From Sphaerotilus microaerophilus (GTDB lineage: Bacteria > Pseudomonadota > Gammaproteobacteria > Burkholderiales > Burkholderiaceae_C): a stretch of DNA of 30,838 bases. The translations under genes were made by a program, and so were the position numbers. Shown here in pieces: positions 1-7,154 of the stretch. The notes below the pieces were generated by a model. That model ran no database searches, was not told the DNA's origin, and was given only the letters and a program-made list of their open reading frames with translations. Numbering within the stretch: the first letter of the stretch is position 1; every line of letters starts with the position of its first letter. The stretch lies in NCBI RefSeq assembly GCF_023734135.1, contig NZ_AP025731.1, positions 1 through 30,838 on the forward strand, given 5' to 3'.

Positions 1-2
1 AG

Positions 3-1607
3 GAAAACACCACGTACAAGGGCTGGGCCGATGCCGCACGCGGGCGGCAGCGGGCCGACTGGCTGATCGGCATGAACCTAAGTCGCGCCTACACCCTGCG
101 GGCGCAGCGCGGCGGTTCGCGCGCCCTGCTGACCGTGGGCCGCGTGCAGACCCCGACGCTCGCGCTTGTTGTCGGCCGCGACCGCGAGATCGAGGCGTTC
201 AAGCCGGTGCCGTACCACACCATCAAGGCCGTGGTCGAGCACGCCGGCGGCAGCTTCGCCGCCGCCTGGAAAGCGAAGGAAGATCAAGCCGGCCTGGACA
301 GCGAAGGCCGCCTTGTTGATACCGCCGTCGCGGATGCCCTGGTGGCCGCCGTCAAGGGCCAGCCGGGCACCATCGCCACCTACAAGCAGGAAGCCAAGAA
401 GAAGAACCAGCCGCTGGCCTTCGCGCTGTCCGACATTACCGCGCTGGCGTCCGCGCGCTACGGGTACAGCGCCGAGGACGTGCTGAACACCTGCCAGGCG
501 CTCTACGAGACGCACAAGCTGACCAGCTACCCGCGCACCGACTGCGCCTACCTGCCGGAGTCGCAGCACGCCGACGCGCCGCGCGTCCTGGAGGCCGTCA
601 AGCACGTGAACCCCGAGCTGGCCGGCCTGGTCGATGCTGCCGACCCGCGCATCAAGTCCAAGACGTGGGACGACTCGAAGATCACCGCCCACCACGGCAT
701 CGTGCCGACCATGCAGAAAGGCAGCAAGGCCGGCTTGAGCGAGCGCGAGCGCAACATCTACGAGCTGATCGTCCGCGCCTACCTGGCGCAGTTCTACCCG
801 CTGCACGAGTACATGCAAACCACGGTCGGCGTGGAGATCGCCGGCGAGAACTTCGCCGCGTCCGGCAAGGTGGTCACGCGCAACGGCTGGCGTGACGTGT
901 TCGAGCAGGCCGACGAAGAGGACGCCAAGGAAGGCGACGACGAGAACGGCGCGCAGACCCTGCCACCGATGAAGCAAGGCGACGGTGTGACCTGCACCGA
1001 GGCCACCCGACGCGATGCGAAAACCAAGCCGCCGGCGCGCTTCACCGAGGGCACGCTGATTCGCGCGATGGAGAACATCCACAAGTTCGTGAGCGACCCG
1101 GAGCACAAGAAGATGCTGCGCGAAGGCGATGGCATCGGCACGTCCGCCACGCGCGCATCCATCATTTCCGAGCTGAAACGCCGCGAGTTCCTGGAAACCA
1201 AGGGCAAGCAGATCGTCAGCACGACGCTGGGCCGCAGCGTCATCGACGCGCTGCCCGAGGTGGTGCGAAGCCCGGTGCTGACCGCCCTTTACGAACGCAT
1301 GTTGAAGGGCGTCGAGCTGGGCACGGCGGCCCTGGACGCCTTCATTACGAAGCAAGAGGCGTTCATCCGCGACCAGGTGGCGAAGGCCAACAGCGGAGCC
1401 GTGAGCATCGCCGGCGGCAAGGAAGCCACGCCGGTTTCGTCCCTGCACAAGTGCATGGCTTGCGGCAATGGCTTGTCGCGCAGGCCGGCCAAGCGCAAGG
1501 GGCAATTCTGGTGGGGATGCAGCAACTTCCCCACGTGCAAGCAGACCTATCCCGACCTGAAAGGCCGGCCCGACTACAGCAAGGGCCGCAATGGCCCAGC
1601 CGAGTAA
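3..1607 (+). CDS. traE: DNA topoisomerase III TraE, C-terminal part
   Basis: This is the 3' portion of a type IA topoisomerase, open from the first bases of the window; its 5' portion is at 30398-30838. The active-site region reads TSYPRTD, with the catalytic Tyr codon at 528-530, preceded by the family's VGRVQTPTLALVV segment. The C-terminus carries a four-Cys zinc-ribbon (CMACGN...CSNFPTC, about 1453-1540). Type IA enzymes pass single strands through a transient 5'-phosphotyrosine break; in IncP-1 plasmids TraE is a non-essential transfer-region protein thought to help resolve DNA after transfer. Joining both parts with about 13 missing bases gives roughly 686 residues, a normal length. It is followed 24 bp later by traD in the same operon. 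Confidence 0.93.
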   Translation, partial: ENTTYKGWADAARGRQRADWLIGMNLSRAYTLRAQRGGSRALLTVGRVQTPTLALVVGRDREIEAFKPVPYHTIKAVVEHAGGSFAAAWKAKEDQAGLDSEGRLVDTAVADALVAAVKGQPGTIATYKQEAKKKNQPLAFALSDITALASARYGYSAEDVLNTCQALYETHKLTSYPRTDCAYLPESQHADAPRVLEAVKHVNPELAGLVDAADPRIKSKTWDDSKITAHHGIVPTMQKGSKAGLSERERNIYELIVRAYLAQFYPLHEYMQTTVGVEIAGENFAASGKVVTRNGWRDVFEQADEEDAKEGDDENGAQTLPPMKQGDGVTCTEATRRDAKTKPPARFTEGTLIRAMENIHKFVSDPEHKKMLREGDGIGTSATRASIISELKRREFLETKGKQIVSTTLGRSVIDALPEVVRSPVLTALYERMLKGVELGTAALDAFITKQEAFIRDQVAKANSGAVSIAGGKEATPVSSLHKCMACGNGLSRRPAKRKGQFWWGCSNFPTCKQTYPDLKGRPDYSKGRNGPAE

Positions 1608-1631
1608 CCACCAAGACGAAGGAGCATGACC

Positions 1632-2024
1632 ATGAACCAGCAAAACACCACCCAGGCCGATGACGTGCTGCCCGAGCTGCCCGCCATTGACGACAACGCG
1701 GCCGCCGCCGGCGCGCTGCGCGAGAAGCTGGCCGACGCGGCGACGCCCGGCTACCAGGCCGAGTTCGACCCCGAGGAAGCCGAGCGCGCCGGCGCGTTCG
1801 TGGAGGACGCATTGAGCGAGCAGGACGCCGCAGAGAGCGGCGACGACCTGGCGGCCCTGGCCTCGCAGGGCGACGACCAGGCCCCGGCCTTCATCACCGA
1901 AGGCGGCCCGAGCGACGACCTTCCGCCCTTCGTCAATACGACCAACATCCGCGAGCTGTACGACTGGAAGCCGGGCGAATCGCTGGACGAGGCCATCGCG
2001 CGCAAGAAGGCGCAGGAGGGCTAA
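1632..2024 (+). CDS. traD: Transfer-region protein TraD
   Basis: A 130-residue, acidic, Ala/Glu/Asp-rich soluble protein between topoisomerase and primase genes, the position of traD in IncP-1 plasmids. Two in-frame ATGs exist at 1626 and 1632; the Shine-Dalgarno AAGGAG at 1619-1624 is properly spaced only for 1632, so that start was chosen. No enzymatic motif, signal peptide or membrane segment is visible. The role of TraD in IncP-1 transfer is not known, and the name rests on operon position and general character. The stop codon lies 3 bp before the traC ATG, so the two genes are probably translationally coupled. Confidence 0.8.
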   Translation: MNQQNTTQADDVLPELPAIDDNAAAAGALREKLADAATPGYQAEFDPEEAERAGAFVEDALSEQDAAESGDDLAALASQGDDQAPAFITEGGPSDDLPPFVNTTNIRELYDWKPGESLDEAIARKKAQEG

Positions 2025-2027
2025 CCC

Positions 2028-5000
2028 ATGCCGATCAACCAGGCCGAGGCGCAAGCCGTCACCCTGGCGTTCGTCCGAGACTATCCCGGCGCGCTGGAGC
2101 TGGCCTATCGGTTCCGCGACAACACCGGCGAGCTGTACGGCCACCGGGCAGCAGAAGTCCCGGCAGACCTCAAGGGCGGCTATGTCCCGAAGGAGACGAT
2201 CCACAACGGCCGGGCCTACCGTGGCCGCGTGGACGTGCCCCTGGCGAACATGGACGACGCCGCCGACCTGGTGCTGACGCTGCGGCATGAAGTGCTGGGC
2301 CACTACGGGGCCAACACCTTCAAGCCGGCCGAGAAACGCGCCCTGCTGGACGGCCTGATCGCCGCCCGCGAGGAACCGAGCCTGAAACCACGCTGGGAGG
2401 ACATCAACCGCCGCTATGCCGGCGCTTCGATGGACGTGCGCGCGGAAGAGGTTTGGGCGCTGCATTGCGAAAGCATCGCGCCCGGCCAGCACGCGGGCCA
2501 GGCCCAGGTGCTGGAGCGCGGCCAGCAGTCATTCATGGAAACCTGCATCGCCCGCGTGCGGCCCATGCAAGTCGCCGACCTGCACAACATCGTGTGCATG
2601 GTCGCGGATGGCCTTCACGACCGTTCCAGGACGCAGCAGACCTTTCCGCAGATCAACGAACTATTCCGAAGGGATGAAGCAATGGAACCCAAGAAGCCAT
2701 TTCATGAAGTCGTTGCCGAAAAACTGATCGAGCAGCTCAAGGCAGGCACCGCGCCGTGGCAACGGCCGTGGGAGCCTGGCGAGCCGAACGCCTACCTGCC
2801 GATGAACCCGACCACCGGCAAGCGGTACAAGGGCATCAACGCCATTCACTTGATGGCCCAGGGCCGCAGCGATGGCCGTTGGATGACCTACAAGCAGGCC
2901 GCCGCCGTGGGCGCGCAGGTTCGCAAGGGCGAGAAGGGAACGCCTGTCCAATACTGGAAGTTCAGCGAGGAACAGAACAAGGTCGATGAGAGCGGCCGGC
3001 CCGTTCTCAACGCGAAGGGCGAGCCGGTCAAGGAAACCGTGCAGCTCGAACGCCCGCGCGTGTTCTTCGCCACGGTGTTCAACGCCGAGCAGATCGACGG
3101 CCTGCCGCCGATCCAGAAGAAGGAACAGACCTGGAGCGCCGTCGAGCGCGCCGAGCACATCCTGAAAGCGTCCGGTGCGTCGATCACGCACGCGCCTGGT
3201 GATCGCGCGTTCTACCGGCCCGCGACCGACAGCATCCACCTTCCCGACCGGGGCCAGTTCCCCACCGCCGACAACTACTACGCGACCGCCCTGCATGAGC
3301 TGGGCCACTGGACGGGCCACCCGTCCCGCCTTGACCGCGACCTGGCCCATCCCTTCGGTTCCGAGGGGTACGCCAAGGAAGAGCTGCGCGCCGAGATCGC
3401 TTCCATGATCGTCGGCGACGAGCTGGGCATCGGCCACGATCCGGGCCAGCACGCCGCCTATGTCGGTTCCTGGATCAAGGCCCTGCAAGACGAGCCGCTG
3501 GAAGTGTTCCGCGCCGCTGCCGACGCCGAGAAGATTCACGACTACGTGCTGGCCTTCGAGCAGAAGCAGGTTCAGGAACAAGAGCAGGCCCAGGTGCAGC
3601 AGCCCGAGCAGCACTACTCCGATTTGACGCTCCAGGCCCTGGTCGAAAAACACGGCTGGGAGGTTGCCTACAGCGGCTTGCAAGAGCCTGGCCGTGTGGA
3701 TTCCGTCCATCGCACCTTTGAAGGTGTCGGGCCGCTGGGCACCATGACCACCCCGAACGGCGAGCGGCGCTTGTCGGCCGGCTACCACGACGACGCCGAG
3801 CGCCGGCGCTACGTCACGTTGAAGCTGGGCGACCAGGTGATCGGCGATGCCGATGGCCGCGACCAGAAGCCGGAAGAGATCGCCCGCCAGATCAACGCCA
3901 AGGCCGAGCAGTACGCCGACGAGCGGCGCGTCAAGAACGGCCTGGAGCCGATCTACAGCATCGCCTCGCAGCAGGCCGAGGCCCAGCAGCTCAATGATGA
4001 GCTGCGCGAGCACGGCCAGGAGATCGTTTCTCACCTGGACGCGCAATCGCGGTGGGCGGATGGCGAGCGCATCTTTGCCTTCCACGAACAAGACGAACAA
4101 CCGCACCAGGTCAGAAGCCTGGCCGAGCTGGAGAGCTACGCGCCCGATCAACTGCTGGCCCTGCCGGCGCTGGCCCAGGAGCAAGAGGCAAAGCCCTTGT
4201 CCGTGGCCGAACGCACGGCCGAGCAGCACGAGGCCATGAAGGCTGCCGACGATGCTTTCCAGCGCGAGCTGGTGCGCGCCTATGGCGAGAACAACGCCGG
4301 CGATGCCCGCTACAAGACCCAGCACGACGATGAGGCCGTGCAGAAGGCCGGCGATGCCTTCGTGGCCGCGTCGAACGCCTGGCGTGAGGCCGTGCGCGAT
4401 GCCCGTCAAACCGTTGCGAGTCAGGAGGCCACGATGCAAGTACCCCAGCAGACCGACCAGGCCGAAGCCTGGATGTTGAAGCACGTCGAGCTGGGCACGG
4501 TGGGCCGTGCGCTCGAAGGCGCGACCCTGGAGCAGATCGACCGCGCCCTGGACGTGCTGGATCGCATGCAGCCGATGAACACGCAAAACGAGTTCTGGAC
4601 GCGGCACGAGCTGCCCTACGACCTGGAGCCGCTGGAAGCGAAGATCAACGACGCAATAGATCACCTGGTCGAAGAGCGCCGGCCGGATGCCGTAGTCGCT
4701 GCAACGCGGCTTGACCTGGCAACCGGCAACACCAATTCACGCGAGCGCGACCGCCAAGCCTTCCACCTGGCGGCCGACGATGCGCTGGGCTTCCCCCTGC
4801 CCCACGACTGGACGGGTGAAGTGCGGGTTGTCGGCGTGGTCGAGCGTGACGGCGAGACGCGGGCCGCCGACCTGGCCACGGAGACGCCGGAGGCGTACCA
4901 CCTGTACGCCCGGAAGGGCGAAGCGCAGTTCGGCGAGGATGCCTTTGCCTACCTCACCGCCACCCGCACGCTGGGCGAGGCCGACGAGCTGGCCGACCGC

Positions 5001-6764
5001 CTGGCGCTGATCGACGCCAATTCGCAGACGGACGAGTACGAGAAGGCGACCCGGCTTGCCCGCGTGCAAGAGGATCGCGTCCGCCGCGACCCGAACAGCA
5101 CCGACGAGGACATTTCAGCGGCTAAAGAAGCCCGGAAGGCGCTGGAGGCCAAAGCGTTCGTCGCGGCCGAGGAAGCCAAGAACTCCCAGCGGGTCGATGA
5201 CGAGCGCGGCGACTCCGTGGAGCACCAGGCACCGCAGGAACAGCGCGTGGCTGCGGCCGACCAGCAGCCGGCCCAGGCCAGCCAGGCAACCGAACGGCAG
5301 TACATCAGCGTGCCGTTCAAAGAGAAGGACGAGGCCAAGCAGCTCGGAGCGCGCTGGGATCGCAAGGAACAGTCCTGGTACGTGCCGGCGGGAGTGGATG
5401 CGGCCCCCTTCGCCAAATGGTCGCAGGGAGCCGCTACGCCGGCCGTAGAGGCCAAGCCGACCCAGCAGGCACCCGAGGCCCAGGACGGCGGCCAGAAGGC
5501 CGCACAGGCCGTCCAGCAGGCCCGGCAGTACCTTGCCGTGCCCTACGAGCAGCGCAACGCCGCCAAGGCCGCCGGCGCGCTTTGGGACAAGGCCGCGAAG
5601 TCCTGGTATGCCGGCCCTCGCGCCGACATGGCGAAGCTGGAACAGTGGAAGCCCGAGAACGTGCAGGCCCAGCAGGGGCCAGCGATGACGCCAAGGGAAG
5701 AGTTCGCCGAGGCCATGCGCAGCGCCGGCCTGTTCACCGGCAGCAACGCCCAGGGCGATCACCCGATCATGGACGGCAAGCGGCATCGCGTGCCGGTCGA
5801 GGGCGGCAAGAAGGGCACGCTCGATGGCTTCTATGTCGGCCACCTGGACGGCCACCCGGCCGGCCGGATCATCAACAACAAGACCGGCACGGACATTACC
5901 TGGAAGAGCAAGGGCTACGCCTTGAGCGACCAGGAGAAGGCCAAGCTCCAGGCCGAGGCGGCCGAGAAGCTGGCCCAGCGTGCCGCCGAGCAAGACAAGC
6001 TCCAGGAAGCCACCGCGCAGCGCGTCGGCCGCCAGATGCCCGACCTGGTGCCGGTCGAGCAGCCGACGCCCTACCTGCAAGCCAAGGGCATCGAGGCCCA
6101 CGCCGGCGTGTTCACCGACCGCGAGGGCCAGAAAACCTACATCCCCGCCTTCGACGTGGACGGCAAGCAGTGGACGATGCAGTACATCCAGGAGGACGGC
6201 ACCAAGCGGTTCGCCAAGGACAGCAAGAAGGAAGGATGCTTCCACCCGGTCGGCGGCATGGATGCGCTGGCCGCAGCGCCGGCGCTGGTGATCGCCGAGG
6301 GCTATGCCACGGCCGCGAGCCTGGCCGAAGGGCTGGGGCATGCCACCGTGGCCGCGTTCGACTCGGGCAACCTGCCGCACGTGGCCCGCGCCCTGCGCGA
6401 GAAGTTCCCCGACAAGCCCATCGTGATCGCCGGCGACGACGACAAGGCCCAGGAGATCGAGCGCGGCCACAACCCCGGCCGCGCCAAGGCCGAGGAAGCC
6501 GCGAAGGCCGTAGGCGGCAAGGCCATCTTCCCGATCTTCGCGCCGGGCGAGCAGCAGGCGAACCCCAAGGGCTTCACCGACTTCAACGACCTGGCGAACA
6601 AGAGCGAGCTGGGCCGCGACGGCCTCAAGCGCCAGGTCGGCGCAGCCGTGGGCCAGGTGCTGATCGAGGAAGGCCGCCGACAGCAGCAGGAGCAGCGCCA
6701 GGAGCGTGCGGAGAAGCAACAGCAGCAGCCGGAACGCCCGCGCCGCGCGGCACGCATCGGCTAA
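2028..6764 (+). CDS. traC: Giant plasmid primase TraC (ArdC, DUF5710 and TOPRIM domains)
   Basis: A 1578-residue multidomain protein, longer than RP4 TraC1 (1061 aa). In order: an N-terminal domain of about 218 residues with the motif HEVLGH (87-92); an ArdC-type ssDNA-binding domain from M219 (KPFHEVVAEKLIEQL...APWQRPW) followed by a zincin-like segment with HELGH (423-427); a long Glu/Ala-rich middle; two DUF5710-type repeats starting near residues 1091 and 1168 (each ...GA-WD...SWY...); and a C-terminal primase/TOPRIM part with the IncP primase motif EGYATA (1424-1429) and an AGDDDKA acidic motif near 1467. TraC makes RNA primers on the transferred strand and is exported to the recipient in RP4. 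An internal ATG at 2682, preceded by GAAGGGA, would give a shorter 1360-residue form like TraC2. Last gene of its operon; a terminator follows. Confidence 0.93.
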   Translation: MPINQAEAQAVTLAFVRDYPGALELAYRFRDNTGELYGHRAAEVPADLKGGYVPKETIHNGRAYRGRVDVPLANMDDAADLVLTLRHEVLGHYGANTFKPAEKRALLDGLIAAREEPSLKPRWEDINRRYAGASMDVRAEEVWALHCESIAPGQHAGQAQVLERGQQSFMETCIARVRPMQVADLHNIVCMVADGLHDRSRTQQTFPQINELFRRDEAMEPKKPFHEVVAEKLIEQLKAGTAPWQRPWEPGEPNAYLPMNPTTGKRYKGINAIHLMAQGRSDGRWMTYKQAAAVGAQVRKGEKGTPVQYWKFSEEQNKVDESGRPVLNAKGEPVKETVQLERPRVFFATVFNAEQIDGLPPIQKKEQTWSAVERAEHILKASGASITHAPGDRAFYRPATDSIHLPDRGQFPTADNYYATALHELGHWTGHPSRLDRDLAHPFGSEGYAKEELRAEIASMIVGDELGIGHDPGQHAAYVGSWIKALQDEPLEVFRAAADAEKIHDYVLAFEQKQVQEQEQAQVQQPEQHYSDLTLQALVEKHGWEVAYSGLQEPGRVDSVHRTFEGVGPLGTMTTPNGERRLSAGYHDDAERRRYVTLKLGDQVIGDADGRDQKPEEIARQINAKAEQYADERRVKNGLEPIYSIASQQAEAQQLNDELREHGQEIVSHLDAQSRWADGERIFAFHEQDEQPHQVRSLAELESYAPDQLLALPALAQEQEAKPLSVAERTAEQHEAMKAADDAFQRELVRAYGENNAGDARYKTQHDDEAVQKAGDAFVAASNAWREAVRDARQTVASQEATMQVPQQTDQAEAWMLKHVELGTVGRALEGATLEQIDRALDVLDRMQPMNTQNEFWTRHELPYDLEPLEAKINDAIDHLVEERRPDAVVAATRLDLATGNTNSRERDRQAFHLAADDALGFPLPHDWTGEVRVVGVVERDGETRAADLATETPEAYHLYARKGEAQFGEDAFAYLTATRTLGEADELADRLALIDANSQTDEYEKATRLARVQEDRVRRDPNSTDEDISAAKEARKALEAKAFVAAEEAKNSQRVDDERGDSVEHQAPQEQRVAAADQQPAQASQATERQYISVPFKEKDEAKQLGARWDRKEQSWYVPAGVDAAPFAKWSQGAATPAVEAKPTQQAPEAQDGGQKAAQAVQQARQYLAVPYEQRNAAKAAGALWDKAAKSWYAGPRADMAKLEQWKPENVQAQQGPAMTPREEFAEAMRSAGLFTGSNAQGDHPIMDGKRHRVPVEGGKKGTLDGFYVGHLDGHPAGRIINNKTGTDITWKSKGYALSDQEKAKLQAEAAEKLAQRAAEQDKLQEATAQRVGRQMPDLVPVEQPTPYLQAKGIEAHAGVFTDREGQKTYIPAFDVDGKQWTMQYIQEDGTKRFAKDSKKEGCFHPVGGMDALAAAPALVIAEGYATAASLAEGLGHATVAAFDSGNLPHVARALREKFPDKPIVIAGDDDKAQEIERGHNPGRAKAEEAAKAVGGKAIFPIFAPGEQQANPKGFTDFNDLANKSELGRDGLKRQVGAAVGQVLIEEGRRQQQEQRQERAEKQQQQPERPRRAARIG

Positions 6765-6825
6765 AGTCCCGGAGGGCTGCAACCACACGCGCGGTTTCCT
6801 CCCTCCCTGGCCGCCGGCAGTCATC

Positions 6826-6856
6826 GCCGCCTCGCACCCCGAGGCGGCTTTTTTTT
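6826..6856 (+). terminator. Rho-independent terminator after traC
   Basis: Perfect 8-bp stem GCCGCCTC (6826-6833) / GAGGCGGC (6841-6848), 7-nt loop, then eight T residues (6849-6856). It ends the long traG-F-E-D-C transcript. The XhoI-type hexamer CTCGAG and the first small hairpin of the array follow directly. Confidence 0.9.
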
Positions 6857-6857
6857 G

Positions 6858-7009
6858 CTCGAGCATCGCCGCATCCGACGATGCCACCAGGCCCGCGCAC
6901 GTCGAGCTGCAGCATCGCCATTTCCGGCGATGCACGCCGGCGCGGTCGACCATCGCCAGTTCCGACGATGGCGGCCGCCCTGCCCGCCTGGATCTCGCAT
7001 CGCCATTTC
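6858..7009. repeat. Hairpin array A (interrupted by IS1071)
   Basis: Modules of CATCGCC-N6-GACGATG or GGCGATG type (20 bp, imperfect inverted repeats) lie at 6864-6883, 6913-6932 and 6951-6970. Each is directly preceded by a six-base palindrome: CTCGAG (6858), CTGCAG (6907), GTCGAC (6945). A fourth module starts at 6998 after GATCTCG and is cut after CATCGCCATTTC by the left end of IS1071. The order and hexamers match the arrays after trfA and kfrC. Function unknown; no coding potential supported. Confidence 0.85.
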
Positions 7010-7119
7010 GGGGTCTCCTCGTTTTCAGTGCAATAAGTGACGGTACGCAAAGCTAGCACTGGCGCGGGGGTGGTCTGGGTAGACCGTTGATTTCATTGAC
7101 TTTCCTGTTCGCTTTGTAA
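7010..7119 (+). repeat. IS1071 left terminal inverted repeat (about 110 bp)
   Basis: Matches the reverse complement of 10104-10213 with only a handful of mismatches, for example C versus A at 7048, and clusters around 7069-7085. The inner limit is approximate: similarity fades after the GACTTTCCTGTTC segment. The unusually long repeat, against about 38 bp in most Tn3 relatives, is a hallmark of IS1071. Confidence 0.92.
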
Positions 7120-7154
7120 ACGGGTATGGTGGCCTCCCACTTTTGAGGTTCACG

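Noticed and set aside
78..2492. Very long open frame on the minus strand opposite traE, traD and traC (about 800 codons).
   Set aside because: Antisense shadow typical of GC-rich coding DNA. Its protein is low-complexity Val/Gly/Leu/Arg without motifs, and the plus-strand genes are certain.
2661..6953. Further long minus-strand open frames opposite traC.
   Set aside because: Same reason: mirror of GC-skewed codons, no ribosome binding site or domain, and fully covered by the primase gene.
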